Source: Effrenium voratum (lineage: Eukaryota; Sar; Dinophyceae; Suessiales; Symbiodiniaceae). Taken from it: a stretch of 64,000 bases of DNA. The stretch is from the NCBI GenBank assembly GCA_963377175.1, contig CAUJNA010000469.1, positions 895,288 through 959,287 of the forward strand, read 5' to 3'. The first letter of the stretch is position 1; each line of letters begins with the position of its first letter. The translations under genes were made by a program, and so were the position numbers. The notes beneath the pieces are model-generated. The model saw only the letters and a list, made by a program, of their open reading frames with translations, was not told the DNA's origin and made no database searches. Shown here one piece after another: positions 43,401-51,870 of the stretch.

Positions 43401-46380
43401 CACCAGAGGCAACGCCTACCGGCGGTCCTCCCAGAGCGGCACCTGTCATGTCGACATCCTCAGACTCAGACATCGATCCGCCATCACCCATCTTTGAAGA
43501 AGTACCCTCCTTCAAAAGCTTGAGGATGTTGTCCCTGATGTGCAACGTGACAGAACCAGGCCATGTAGTCCTGGTCAGGGAGAAAAAGTCCGGAACTGCC
43601 GCAAGGTAGGGCGGCACCACGGCCCATGCTCTCTGGACCGGCCGATTCCTGCCGTAGCTGTCAACTTCGCTCCCCCATGACACCGCGTCTGCTGAAACCA
43701 CTGGGATCAGGTTCGCACGGAGATCGCCCATCTTATGCTGGATCTCCTTAGTCATGTGAACCCCTTGGTCACCCTCTCGATCTAACGATCGCCCCGGACC
43801 ACAAACCATCACCTTGACCTTGTTGTTGAGCGCGACCAGCGACGCCACGTCCTTACTCCACACGGTCGCCGCGTCACTTCTGGCCTTCCATGCGTTCCTC
43901 TCCCACCTATACAGGTAGGAGCCACGGAGACCAAAGACATACAGGTCATGCTTGGCAGCATCTGCATTGTTGTACTTCTGGAGGCATTCTTCCGTCCGCT
44001 TGTCCATCAGCTCGTACGCCTTGTCGATCATCATCCGAAGGGATGTCTCCTCGTTATCACGAGTGCTGGTCACGTAGTGCACCTCACAGTTCTTGAACGG
44101 CCGGCTATCTGGGGAACCCCTCAGCCGGTCATTCTTTGTCCTGCACTTGAGGATGTCATCCGCCAACGTTGCTGGGTCCATCCCTTTCTTGTTCTTCGTG
44201 GATGCAGTGTTGAACGTCTGATCCAGCAGATAGAACACAGTCGCATCCGGGGCCGCGGACTCCTCTTTGAACGCCGGAGGACCGTACCCGGCCGCCATGG
44301 CCGCAGCGATCCTCACCGCAGCACCTGTCCCACTAGCCGCTAAACACCGAAGCAAGATTACCATCTTGTCTTGGTAGCGACTCATCTCGTGCAGAACAAT
44401 GGATGGGTAGATGGACAGCATCACATCCGCTAACACGGCGATTGCCCATGTGTCCCACAGCCTTTCCATTTGGATTGGATCAACTGCCACACGGGAGTAT
44501 CCTCCCTTCGGCAGCTCCATAGCTGGCGGAACAACCTTCCCACTCCTGACCAGGCGCATCACCTTCCTAGCTTGCTCGAAACACTCAAGCTCCTGCGGGA
44601 AGAGAGCACCCCGACCAACGGCCTTTGCCTCGTCCTTGATCTCGGTAAGGTATCCCTTCGTTAGTGTGAGCTCAAACGTTTCACCCCGGATGGCCTCAAA
44701 CATGTTCGACTTCGGCACGATTCTGGCGAATAGTGCCCCACCTTCCGCTTCGGCCGCCTGAGGGGTCCCTGGAGCAGCACGCATGTTCTCCTCTTCGACG
44801 GAAAGACCTATCGGCCCCATGTAGTTCTCTGGGAAGAACTTGTGCATAGCCCACACTACCGATGGAGCATGCGGATTCCATTCGACGAATGGGTTGTAGT
44901 ACTGCAGGGTGCTATCGCCCCCTGAGTTGCACAGCTCCACATATTGTGAGTCCGCCGCAGGCTTCTCAAGCTTGATGCAGATCCCACAGATCCCCAACCT
45001 CGCGTTCGGGAACACTCGTTGGGCTCCTCGCTTGACGCCCTTCAGGTGGGGATTGTCGCTGAACAGATTCTCGGACTCGTCCGGTTGCGCGATGCAAATC
45101 GCGACCCTCGCCCACGTGTTCTGACCGTAGTGCGACAGGGTGCTGTATCCCAGGGCCTCGACCGCCTTCAACGATGTCCACACCCCTACCCATTCATCAC
45201 TCGCGGTGGACGCAGTAACCTGCATACCACCCAGGATGCTCCACAATGAGGATTGCGAGGTTCCATGGATGAGGACCTTCTCAGTGTCCGTCTGGCCCCT
45301 GAAATTGATGGCCAAATCGAAGAAAGCCCATCCATCGTCGGGACCAATTTCCACGTCAGTGGTACTCGCCGGATTCTTGGGCGAGATCCTCAACACCTGT
45401 CTACGGTCCCAGTCAAAGGCATCATGCAAGGACGTGACCACACCTGACATCTGTCCCATCGCGTGCAGGTAACCCCGCATTCCAGGCTTATCAGCCGACG
45501 CAAACTTTCTGACCGACGGGACCGACGAAAGCCTTCGTCCCGAGGAACATCTAACGATCTCCTCCCTGTTTCTCCCTTCCGTCAGCATCATCGCGTCCAC
45601 GACCAGCTCCGGAGGCGTGAACAAAGCGTTCGGCCTCTCGCTCATCCAGGCACGGATTGCGTTGAAATGGTGCTCCGCATCACCGAAATCATCTCCGCTA
45701 TACAGAGGGTGATCTCCGAATGCCACCTCTGCCTGATCAGCGACCGCCTTTACCAAGGCAGTCTGCGGGTGAACCGTCTTCCACTCCGGCCAGGCTTTCG
45801 GGTCTGCAGCCCACATTCCTCCGCATGGTTCAGCTGCCGGCTCCGTACTGCTATCCATGGGTAGCGCGCTCTTGCCACTTTCAATGCCCTCCTCAATCGC
45901 AAACACGAGATGGTAAGGAAGCAAGAAAGCAGGGTCCGTCGGAACCGCAGCGCAGAGAATGGCCGCCAAGTGCACGGCGTTCAACTCCGTGACCTCCACT
46001 CCCCGGCGCTTCATCTCAGCCACTATCGCAGCAGTCCTGATCGCCCGGTACCGGAGCAGCTTTTCATGGTCCGTCACCGGCATGTGCGACTTGTCGAGCT
46101 TGTCCTTGCTGATGTGGGACACCCTGCCAACCAGTTCGTCGAACCTCGCAGCACTGTCATCCTCAATCAGCTGATCAGCCTTCTCCATATCTGGATCAAT
46201 CGTGGTGAACTTCGGATCCTGTCCCCTAAACCCTTTAATCGTCCACTCGCGGTACCCCGCAAGCAAACAACTGGCCACAGCCTTAGGCTTCTCCATACCC
46301 AAGCCCATCTCCAGGTCCCAGGACGGCCGCGGAGGCGTCGCCATGCAGTGCCCCAGGCCCATTCCGCCAGCTGCCGCCAT
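37444..46380 (-). CDS. Giant accessory ORF of the copia element, 2,978 codons, unknown function
   Basis: One uninterrupted frame of 8.9 kb with ATG at 46380 (context ACGCATGG, in-frame TGA just upstream). It takes the env position but I see no signal peptide or membrane segment. Residues about 365-515 contain VLIHGTSQSSLWSILGG, then GVWTSLKAVEALGYS and QYYNPFVEWNP, which faintly resemble the H-Y-E layout of ADP-ribosyltransferases. Residues about 720-1000 alternate strands and helices. Then come a P/E-rich linker, a second globular region with a CxxC...CxxC zinc ribbon (FCLRCAEL..HLCPGC, about 39440-39515), a K/G/P-rich linker, a KRERKSRWDP motif as in splicing factors (about 38130), and an RS/RD-rich tail. 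Its integrity over 9 kb implies recent selection. No confident homology was recognised. Confidence 0.85.
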   Translation of the reverse strand: MAAAGGMGLGHCMATPPRPSWDLEMGLGMEKPKAVASCLLAGYREWTIKGFRGQDPKFTTIDPDMEKADQLIEDDSAARFDELVGRVSHISKDKLDKSHMPVTDHEKLLRYRAIRTAAIVAEMKRRGVEVTELNAVHLAAILCAAVPTDPAFLLPYHLVFAIEEGIESGKSALPMDSSTEPAAEPCGGMWAADPKAWPEWKTVHPQTALVKAVADQAEVAFGDHPLYSGDDFGDAEHHFNAIRAWMSERPNALFTPPELVVDAMMLTEGRNREEIVRCSSGRRLSSVPSVRKFASADKPGMRGYLHAMGQMSGVVTSLHDAFDWDRRQVLRISPKNPASTTDVEIGPDDGWAFFDLAINFRGQTDTEKVLIHGTSQSSLWSILGGMQVTASTASDEWVGVWTSLKAVEALGYSTLSHYGQNTWARVAICIAQPDESENLFSDNPHLKGVKRGAQRVFPNARLGICGICIKLEKPAADSQYVELCNSGGDSTLQYYNPFVEWNPHAPSVVWAMHKFFPENYMGPIGLSVEEENMRAAPGTPQAAEAEGGALFARIVPKSNMFEAIRGETFELTLTKGYLTEIKDEAKAVGRGALFPQELECFEQARKVMRLVRSGKVVPPAMELPKGGYSRVAVDPIQMERLWDTWAIAVLADVMLSIYPSIVLHEMSRYQDKMVILLRCLAASGTGAAVRIAAAMAAGYGPPAFKEESAAPDATVFYLLDQTFNTASTKNKKGMDPATLADDILKCRTKNDRLRGSPDSRPFKNCEVHYVTSTRDNEETSLRMMIDKAYELMDKRTEECLQKYNNADAAKHDLYVFGLRGSYLYRWERNAWKARSDAATVWSKDVASLVALNNKVKVMVCGPGRSLDREGDQGVHMTKEIQHKMGDLRANLIPVVSADAVSWGSEVDSYGRNRPVQRAWAVVPPYLAAVPDFFSLTRTTWPGSVTLHIRDNILKLLKEGTSSKMGDGGSMSESEDVDMTGAALGGPPVGVASGGQSSNAGQQVEGQIAAPKAPPKALVTKEMLASVRPKSPPNPPRSPRVSSPQVPATEVGNRWSSNLRTPRATIEEENAGGSAEVDDLLPDREGVDLPTDTFNDGGVPTEAEVLEFAGDVEMEPEKEAEAPAVGEEETPGRAAEVPQATTTTTEPPMESPAAKRAASPVREERRVREPVGGQKKEEASGAGGPGVPISYAPKYTDDDGDLRDTAATPKAASTQESRGGIHNYANTPYPEHPGEAPELESAEVRHHREHGSYQSTRGSRTSARPAESRSNRRFIVQHVLAREAGEPFIYAVIRNKAITQERVTAEEWRKANETSHIVFPNRDSEWNAVLERAVHNDFMYGALDASRAAGRIDQEYINPRDRKSTPWGDQQWNMKKVASEAAHIPLGMRQDIQAKYHHGRAPPGDWADMPDRDDYMVRGVVSDPNRRAYDCLRAPGVRATLLNAQTGQCIPLDDPTWVPEVASSHLLVGTISVIASHVDSALGRAWRMPMFHPQLMAATAMLEKLQKYFNALNEAVLGKRLGTAPFSMIAGHLAPELRTVPTREQMPDTLAQSAVEVLLSHVSALSHSGTPSDRKEILGRDGCPFGKSWFEDDPEGATWPGHHMAGGVAVPLKPKTKIVWGKRPHVDDEGDVDPGASSSGQPRTEPAPDRGAGSGKDDDVTLPDIGKLSVTEKKKDDMDVDQEGSKKGSAVTKESTPRGTEAGKEGPSKASNYRGATAEEYRKAAREYVYSGEGDDRRILPKNTPINMEKSLPAEVALLIPRAVATQEEAEEAERTAMEAIRGDYRLPDVGQDDRENVDPYTVTDEDLAASVDALTRRLSNMPGWSGNLIDPAKSAELVAARWGGKASYDKPEAPLTEAGMKSASLEDRAYALSQLNQMVNFHKKHLCSGRGAPLVSAAAPSGPFAPDQLDDSRKFRPSGAASKMTYNLVILDGKEDYLADRREINPELRETGVIPDEAVTCQIVVPSKTRLGEYLPNYEETVGTVAGREAAKELMRLLSCDFDGLVINSKRVSELFEERVLKETGREAGNWVKSDQAIWFLKEISGMENAEMSWKFFIPTLKAFPIGQVEAMLMVMYDGDGVLLKESTRLVAVRHTRIGRDLSYSAVRHRYTQEDAPGGSLMYEMHWNELPMVGYVIMKFSDFRKAVQLQRVRRNGKAMIEILITRPDVYETIGDGRQDEGLIPLVGAMAPDAEVSPSWYVRDRLRNYSGRYVVVMVDLRVHWSLVGPVFLTRRKTLAVRNEIHMGAWKAAYMYDDYTIVYHRAWDYGDFTPVRGEHKRSREEIRLNVTATFCLRCAELMPNGMHLCPGCALPVFYPNFIPNAEEKDFETCHIVPEWVRTMGQFKPRRIPSEVVGVIKRNLISYSMASDLRMTVQSGIRLPPYLGEDKGGVDAAWDELAKVLFQFSYVSGISASDAFVEKWVAKHLIKTNQVDRFESVTEYFRANPRHAAQWGRRMTTSVRKFARHDTYLSFYIPMAYVIGSAAGHLTPLYPTHRKDVDILESHALMSQLREYMVSETGYDEKKRLKEAIAKVQKAINAGQSEPPAPFRDPFVYVSDERVRTVLDGRQPEPLNVDIEGLQSVHHAAPSPGPKQEPVPKGGKGKGKKGEKGGKGGSPSGPPPKSGEVPGKGSGKGGSPSVPKAKDDAGPAPMEVDAAAAQPKKSWAEMVVEGARPSAKAKVTPVPKAEPKGKAASASEARSAPAPKAVAKETKQAEPKVEVKKEKTGGGDAPGGSRGSAEGQKRERKSRWDPDEAAKESTKREASTRPGDVDSRPGAAAREASGDDLHSALGRSSAKDAVAPLTASKAMAKKPEGGEIRLQSAERAAASPVEGHFLVLPESSVVDAFLTISTNRVLNKQVRDFIRNGEDASALEALNQIVTNSQSGRRRRESDVSRTPSRRSVRTVDTRDSRESRRRRYRPRREDDRDRRRDDARDRRDDDSLDRERDRRRDDRRRSERDRDRDRARGGRDRRRRDDSR

Positions 46381-46674
46381 GCGTCAGCAGGTTCGGGCCA
46401 CCGGCCACGGAACCACGGAGGAACTGGGAACCCAGCCTACCGGCCAGAATTCCCCTGTCCTTCAGAAGGCTCAGCCTACCGGCCAGAGACCCTCTCCCTA
46501 GAACAAGAACCTAGAAGATGAATAATTGACTGAATCCGTTCTTCACGAAGTAGAAGAAAACCTTAGTGATAGGCATATCTGCCTCATGCTTCAGTACTGG
46601 TCAGTAAGCGCACTGAGTCGCCTGTGAATGTGGTGCGGTTGCCCGCAATGTGAGCCAGCTTGATCAAGCAAATG
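46381..46674 (-). other. Spacer between pol and the large 3' ORF
   Basis: The 294-nt gap holds no ORF. Two hairpin-family members (46436-46443, 46475-46482) lie in a duplicated AGCCTACCGGCCAGA motif. An in-frame TGA lies one codon upstream of the next ATG, so the 3' ORF is not a fusion to pol. Expression of the next ORF must use a separate RNA, reinitiation or internal entry; the sequence does not say which. Confidence 0.6.
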
Positions 46675-49600
46675 CTACGCAGCAACGAAGTTGTTCAACC
46701 ACTTCCCAACAGCAAGCAATCGGTCGTGCTGAGAGAGAGTATCCCCTCCTCGCATCTTGCAAGTACTCCAAAACGAATTGAAGGACTTAGAAGAAAAACA
46801 CCTAAACACAATCCCATGCCTCTTGAGACCACATTGGCAAGCGCAAACAGACCTACAATCGAACCCATGCGTGGTAGCAACTCCTTCAACCTCACCTTCC
46901 TTCAATATATTGCATTTGGGTCGGTAGAGAATGATCGGAACACATCCACTGGTCCGAGCATCACAAGCCAAGTTGAACCTTTGCCTAACGGCAGCCTCGG
47001 TCCTATCCCTGAGCTTTCTGGTCTGTCCCCACTTCCCAGTCCTGGAATCAACCCTATCGGGTGCAAGATCATTAAGAACAAGCACGATATAACAAAGGCT
47101 ATCGCCTTCAATCCTACCAGACCGTATGATGTGATTCCTGTAACCAGGAGCAATTTGAAGCGTGACAACCCTGCAAAGATCACTATACGCAAGAACTCCG
47201 GCTATCGCCTGGTCCGCAATAATAGTTTTCTCGCATCTTTTCCCTCCTTTTTCCTCGTCAATCACGATTCCCTCGTACTCAGAGAGTAACCTCTCAATGA
47301 GCCGATTGAAACCGGATTTTGCACCTGATTCCATGCGTACCCCCCTAAGCGGGGGCAGTCCAGGAGCGGCAGGGGGCTTAAGACAGGGTTGGGTGGGTTG
47401 GGCCAAATATTCCTGCAGGTATCCCGGCAGAAACATACCAAGGGTGTGCAGATTTCTATTCCACACGACCTTGTCAATGCAGGCCTTAGTGAAAATGTCT
47501 GCGCCTTGGTAGTGAGACGGGCACGCAACGAACCGAAAAATTCCAGCATTAAAACGTTCGTTGAGCCACGAGATGTCAATGCGCTGCGTCCTTGACATGT
47601 AGCGCATGTTGGGATTATTCCCAGTTATAACGATCCGGCATGCCGATTCGTTATCCTCCAGCACGTTGATAATAAACGGCTGGGTCTCCTTTCCCTTCCC
47701 AATAGCGTGCTGCCAGAGGGTAGCTAATGCCATTCCCTCCTTGGACACTCCATGGTCGAGAGCAACAATCTCTGCTTCGGGAGTCGACTTCGAAACGGAA
47801 GTCTGTTTCTTGCTTACTCCAGTGATGGGCATGTAGGTCCTAGGACCCACAAGGCAAATGAGCACTCCCGATGTGCTCTTGGAATCAGTACGATCCCCAG
47901 CCAGATCCGCATCACAGTAAGCAACCAACTCAATGAACTCTGGGCTATCGCCCACCCAACCGTACAAATGAAGATCGAGCGTAGAGTTCACATATGAGAT
48001 TAACCTGTGGAGCTTGCGGTCACAAAGATGATTCCACTTCGTGACCCGGCTGGCTAACGCCTGCACGGGACGAATTAGGTCATATCTGCCCATCCGAGCT
48101 CCGTAGAGAACCTTCATCAGCACCGCCGCCGCGTCATTTCCGAGGCATCCTGGCTGCGCATTGACGGTCTCCATGTCCATCGCCTGGTTGAAGAGTTTGT
48201 CAAATTCAGGATTGACGGAATTCTCGTCAAACTCCGGCTTGCTCTCGTCCAGGAACGGAGTTTCAACCTTCTGCAGCTTCTTCGGGTACTTTCCCTGACA
48301 CAGCTCAATGTATCTATCGACACATGCCTGCATGAAGCTGCTCTCGCTGTACTTGATGAACCTTATCGTGGTTTCCGGCTTGGGGATGTCCTTAGAGAGT
48401 AACCCCTCTGGACCAAACCTCAAGTCGGGTTGCTCCTTATCAGGAGGATTGCCGACCGTCCACGCCAGTCTCGGGTCAAAGTGACCCTTGACCACCTGTT
48501 GCGTGAATTCGTGCTCGCAGCCAAGATATCTCTTGAGCTGCCTTGGTTCCTCCATCTTGATGACCTTCGAGATCAGCGCCCATCCTTCTGCGATGTTCTT
48601 CGCCGGCCCACTCATCTTGAAGTCATCCACGTACACGACAAGGAAGAGGTCGAGCTCCTCATGCCTAAACACGCTGGCCCAATCCTTCACCTTGACGTAA
48701 CCGACCTTCTTCAGCATTGCCTCACAGTGCTGTTCCCAAAAGGTACCAGCATCCGGATGTCCATATAGTGCAAGCACGAGGACAACGACCGGATCCTTGT
48801 ATCTGGGATTTCCGCTGCCGTCGAACCACTCAGGTGGCCATTGATCGCGAGGAATCCTCACCCAAGTCTTCTTTCCCTTCAAGCGGGCCTGAGTGTACGC
48901 AGATTCCCCATCACTCACTTCCAGAAGATTCCCTGGAAGTAACCCGTGAGCATCACCCATCTTACCCGCCGCCATAGTAGCGGGGCAGGAGGTGTTCTCG
49001 GAGAACAGGGCCCAATGCCCGATCTCGTCACGGACGAAGCATCCCTCGAACACGACTCGCCCTTTATATTTGCGATTTGGATCGTCCTCCGGCAGCTCGT
49101 GATTCTTCTCGACACAAATGTCGAAAATTCTACCAACATGGATCTTCTCCCCTTCCTTACGTGCCTTGGCCGCAACATCATGCCACTCTTGGACAGTTGA
49201 CAAGTCCCAGCATCCCTGCGACGTTAACTTGTCCCACTCCTTCTGAAGAGCGGCCTTAGCCTTGGCATTCCCAGCTTGTTCCTTCTTGTTCACTGGCCTA
49301 GCGACACAAGCATACAAGGGAGGAAAGACACCCGAGCTCTTCGGCCGATGAGAAAGGGATATCTCCCCCCTGGGCATAGAGAACTCAAAGGTCTTTCCAT
49401 CAGATCCAATCGTAGGGGCAGCAGCAGCTATACCAGTGCTTCCGAAACCCGCGGATCCCCTATCGGTTCCCCGCTTGGCTTTCCTAGGGACGATCGACGC
49501 GTCGATGAGCATAACACGCTCCAGTACGATCTGCGCAATGCGGTCCCCAGGGTTTACGACGAAGTCCTCATCCCCATGATTAAAGAGGATGACCTTGATC

Positions 49601-51870
49601 TCTCCGTCGTAGTCGGGATCAATGACCCCACCGCCTACAGCGATCCTGTTCTTCACGGCTAGTCCTGACCTGGGAGCTATCCTAGCATATACCCCAGCGG
49701 GCATCTCTATCGAGATTCCGGTGTTGACCAAGCCTGACCCCCCTGCGGGAATACATGCTCCCTCAGAGGCATAGGTATCCAAACCCGCACTCCCCGAAGT
49801 AGCCCGCGTCGGGATCTTGGCAGCCTCACTGTTAAGACTAACGTACAAGGTATTCGGCTTCTTCTTCCATCGCTGTTCAACCGGGTCAACCTCGACCGGC
49901 ATTGCATTCGCGACCTTCTTGAAAGTGCCGTTCGGGTACCACGCTCCAACGATTGCCTCGCACATTTCACTCGGATAGAGAGCAGTCGTTGGGGTGACTG
50001 ACCCCTCAATGCGTGCATGAAGGTATCCCTTCTCGTGCTTGCATTTCCGACCTGACAGCTCATCAATGAGCTCCTTGGAGGTCGTCGCAACCTTCCACTG
50101 CTTCCTGATTGGCACACCGTCCTTGTCCTGCATCCCGAAATCACAGCCGTCGAAATCAACGGTCTCGACATCAGGATCAGCAAGAAACCTCTGCATGAAC
50201 GGTTGCTTCCATCCAAGACAGTGTCTAGGCCACTCAAATGCAACCCTGCCCCCTCCTCGCCTAACGGCTCGGGAGGCCCGCAGGAACGCCGCAAACATGA
50301 CCTGAGAATTCCTTCTAAGATCGTTCAGGTGTGATGCAAACTCAGCACCGTGAATTGAAAGGTTGACATACTGCCATGTACTCCACGGTCCGCACGGAAT
50401 TGACGCCCACAGGTCACACCCAGGATTATCCTCGATGATCCCAATAAGCCGACTAACGTCTTTGGCTTTGGTGATGTCAAATGAGCCAACGTGAACGCGA
50501 ATTGCATCGCCTCCACACTCCATCATCACTGCGGACAAACGCGAGTCAGGTTCACACGCAAACTCGATGAGGAGCTTGCGGCCAGGCGCTGGAGCAGCCG
50601 GGTCCCTCTCAGGATGTTCGCGGCGTCTTTCTTCCCTTAGGGATAACTCCCGTTCGGTTTGAACATATATCTCCCGAGACCGGGTGGACATCTGTCTCCA
50701 ACTATCCGCATCAATTGAATTGGGTTTTCCGGTGCCTGCGTATGGCCGCTCACGCCTATCGGCGGATTGGCCATAGTCGATCCTGTCTCCGTGCAGCTTA
50801 TGACCCTTCTTCGGACCTCCGGCAGGTTTGGCTCCTTCTTCCTTTGGCTTAAACCTACCGTGGGGAGCACATCCCTTATCAAAGAGGATGGTCACACCAG
50901 TCCAAAATCCACGCGTGAAATGCCGATGATTGGGAGCATCGTGATGACGATCATCTCTCACCCAATTTCCAACGGCATCAAGCCCCCGCATGTGCGTGAC
51001 CCTAACGGTGTCAAGCTCCTCATGCGAAGGACCACCTGGAGGAAGGTCCTCGTTCGTCGTCCCGAAGAACTTCTTCCGCACCTCAACGTGGATGCGATAC
51101 CAGGCGCTGTCCTCGTCGTGCCGCTCCCAGTAATCTGAGACGCACGCGTCACCACTCCCTTGGACAGCCTTGCTCTGAATGGCCCCATCAGACTTGGAAG
51201 AGCTACCGCCCCCCTCGTCCTGTTGGTCATCGTCATCATCATCAGGATCATCAAATCGACCTTCATCAAAGTCGAATTCATCCCTGATCCTCTTACTCGG
51301 CTTAAAGTCGGCTCTTCGGTCAGCTAACGCCTCCCGAATGGTCCGAGTCCTAGCGTCATAGGATGCCAACATCGGGAACACGTAGGGCTCCTCAGGGTTC
51401 TTCCAGATACGTTTGACCTGGTGTACACTTGGTTTCCTGAGACCCCTTTGGATGTGCTCGAGATCAGCAACGAGATAGTCGCCCTTCCACAGCCCCCCTG
51501 GTTCTAACCGATAGCCCAGAAATAGGCCTGGCTTGGAAGATGGGGCGAACTTCGGATCCTCCTCTATCTTGATGAAGTCCCGCTCTTTCTTCTCGGCGGG
51601 CAGGGCAGTAGTGACGCTTGTCTCTTCAACCTCTACCTCATCAATGGGAACAAAGTCCGGACTCGTCGTTGCATTCGGGTTCATACTCCTCGTTCTCATA
51701 GATCTCGGCCTCGTCCTCATCGATCTGATCAAAATCACAGTCGAAATGAGTTTCTCCAGTCCATTCGTGGTTACCTCCACGGTCGTTCTCGGCCTGGAGC
51801 CAGTTTTCGTCAACAACAAATTCGGTCGATCCGTCCAGATAGTTAAGGACTGTGCTCCGCCTCCTGCCAA
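46675..51870 (-). CDS. Pol: integrase C-terminus, MTase-like module, dUTPase, reverse transcriptase, RNase H
   Basis: 1,731 codons on the minus strand. Residues about 100-170 carry PGLFLGYRLEPGGLWKGDYL, resembling the copia integrase tail. Residues 431-600 form a methyltransferase-like module, and 674-813 a complete dUTPase. Residues about 857-1120 are a copia reverse transcriptase with the first catalytic Asp in EVSDGESAYTQA and the YVDD box at 1080-1083. Residues 1310-1465 are a copia RNase H (YCDADLAGD, STPEAEIVAL, EDNESA, GADIFTKACID). A poorly conserved 250-residue tail follows, ending at 46675. The ORF overlaps the integrase ORF in a +1 relation near 51680; its first residues before about 51680 are probably not translated. 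Mini-hairpins are sparse over the RT/RNase H core. Confidence 0.92.
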   Translation of the reverse strand: MAGGGAQSLTIWTDRPNLLLTKTGSRPRTTVEVTTNGLEKLISTVILIRSMRTRPRSMRTRSMNPNATTSPDFVPIDEVEVEETSVTTALPAEKKERDFIKIEEDPKFAPSSKPGLFLGYRLEPGGLWKGDYLVADLEHIQRGLRKPSVHQVKRIWKNPEEPYVFPMLASYDARTRTIREALADRRADFKPSKRIRDEFDFDEGRFDDPDDDDDDQQDEGGGSSSKSDGAIQSKAVQGSGDACVSDYWERHDEDSAWYRIHVEVRKKFFGTTNEDLPPGGPSHEELDTVRVTHMRGLDAVGNWVRDDRHHDAPNHRHFTRGFWTGVTILFDKGCAPHGRFKPKEEGAKPAGGPKKGHKLHGDRIDYGQSADRRERPYAGTGKPNSIDADSWRQMSTRSREIYVQTERELSLREERRREHPERDPAAPAPGRKLLIEFACEPDSRLSAVMMECGGDAIRVHVGSFDITKAKDVSRLIGIIEDNPGCDLWASIPCGPWSTWQYVNLSIHGAEFASHLNDLRRNSQVMFAAFLRASRAVRRGGGRVAFEWPRHCLGWKQPFMQRFLADPDVETVDFDGCDFGMQDKDGVPIRKQWKVATTSKELIDELSGRKCKHEKGYLHARIEGSVTPTTALYPSEMCEAIVGAWYPNGTFKKVANAMPVEVDPVEQRWKKKPNTLYVSLNSEAAKIPTRATSGSAGLDTYASEGACIPAGGSGLVNTGISIEMPAGVYARIAPRSGLAVKNRIAVGGGVIDPDYDGEIKVILFNHGDEDFVVNPGDRIAQIVLERVMLIDASIVPRKAKRGTDRGSAGFGSTGIAAAAPTIGSDGKTFEFSMPRGEISLSHRPKSSGVFPPLYACVARPVNKKEQAGNAKAKAALQKEWDKLTSQGCWDLSTVQEWHDVAAKARKEGEKIHVGRIFDICVEKNHELPEDDPNRKYKGRVVFEGCFVRDEIGHWALFSENTSCPATMAAGKMGDAHGLLPGNLLEVSDGESAYTQARLKGKKTWVRIPRDQWPPEWFDGSGNPRYKDPVVVLVLALYGHPDAGTFWEQHCEAMLKKVGYVKVKDWASVFRHEELDLFLVVYVDDFKMSGPAKNIAEGWALISKVIKMEEPRQLKRYLGCEHEFTQQVVKGHFDPRLAWTVGNPPDKEQPDLRFGPEGLLSKDIPKPETTIRFIKYSESSFMQACVDRYIELCQGKYPKKLQKVETPFLDESKPEFDENSVNPEFDKLFNQAMDMETVNAQPGCLGNDAAAVLMKVLYGARMGRYDLIRPVQALASRVTKWNHLCDRKLHRLISYVNSTLDLHLYGWVGDSPEFIELVAYCDADLAGDRTDSKSTSGVLICLVGPRTYMPITGVSKKQTSVSKSTPEAEIVALDHGVSKEGMALATLWQHAIGKGKETQPFIINVLEDNESACRIVITGNNPNMRYMSRTQRIDISWLNERFNAGIFRFVACPSHYQGADIFTKACIDKVVWNRNLHTLGMFLPGYLQEYLAQPTQPCLKPPAAPGLPPLRGVRMESGAKSGFNRLIERLLSEYEGIVIDEEKGGKRCEKTIIADQAIAGVLAYSDLCRVVTLQIAPGYRNHIIRSGRIEGDSLCYIVLVLNDLAPDRVDSRTGKWGQTRKLRDRTEAAVRQRFNLACDARTSGCVPIILYRPKCNILKEGEVEGVATTHGFDCRSVCACQCGLKRHGIVFRCFSSKSFNSFWSTCKMRGGDTLSQHDRLLAVGKWLNNFVAA
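49432..49851 (-). other. dUTPase domain inside pol
   Basis: Residues 674-813 of the pol ORF show all five trimeric dUTPase motifs in order: GSAGLDTYA; RIAPRSGLAVK; GVIDPDYDGEIKV with the catalytic Asp; NPGDRIAQIVLE; and the C-terminal arm RGSAGFGSTG. The enzyme hydrolyses dUTP to dUMP and keeps uracil out of reverse transcripts. Non-primate lentiviruses and betaretroviruses carry one; it is unusual in Ty1/copia. It lies between the methyltransferase-like module and RT. Confidence 0.95.
50071..50580 (-). other. DNA methyltransferase-like (Rossmann) module inside pol
   Basis: Residues 431-600 of the pol ORF read LLIEFACEPDSRLSAVM, then DLWASIPCGPWSTWQ, then RVAFEWPRHC. These resemble C5-methyltransferase motifs I (SAM loop), IV (Pro-Cys nucleophile) and VI (ENV-like) in the right order, but they diverge from the canonical PCQ and ENV. 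Cytosine methyltransferases have been reported in retrotransposons of Symbiodinium and Klebsormidium; whether this is the same family I cannot tell. It could be an inactive Rossmann domain. Confidence 0.5.
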
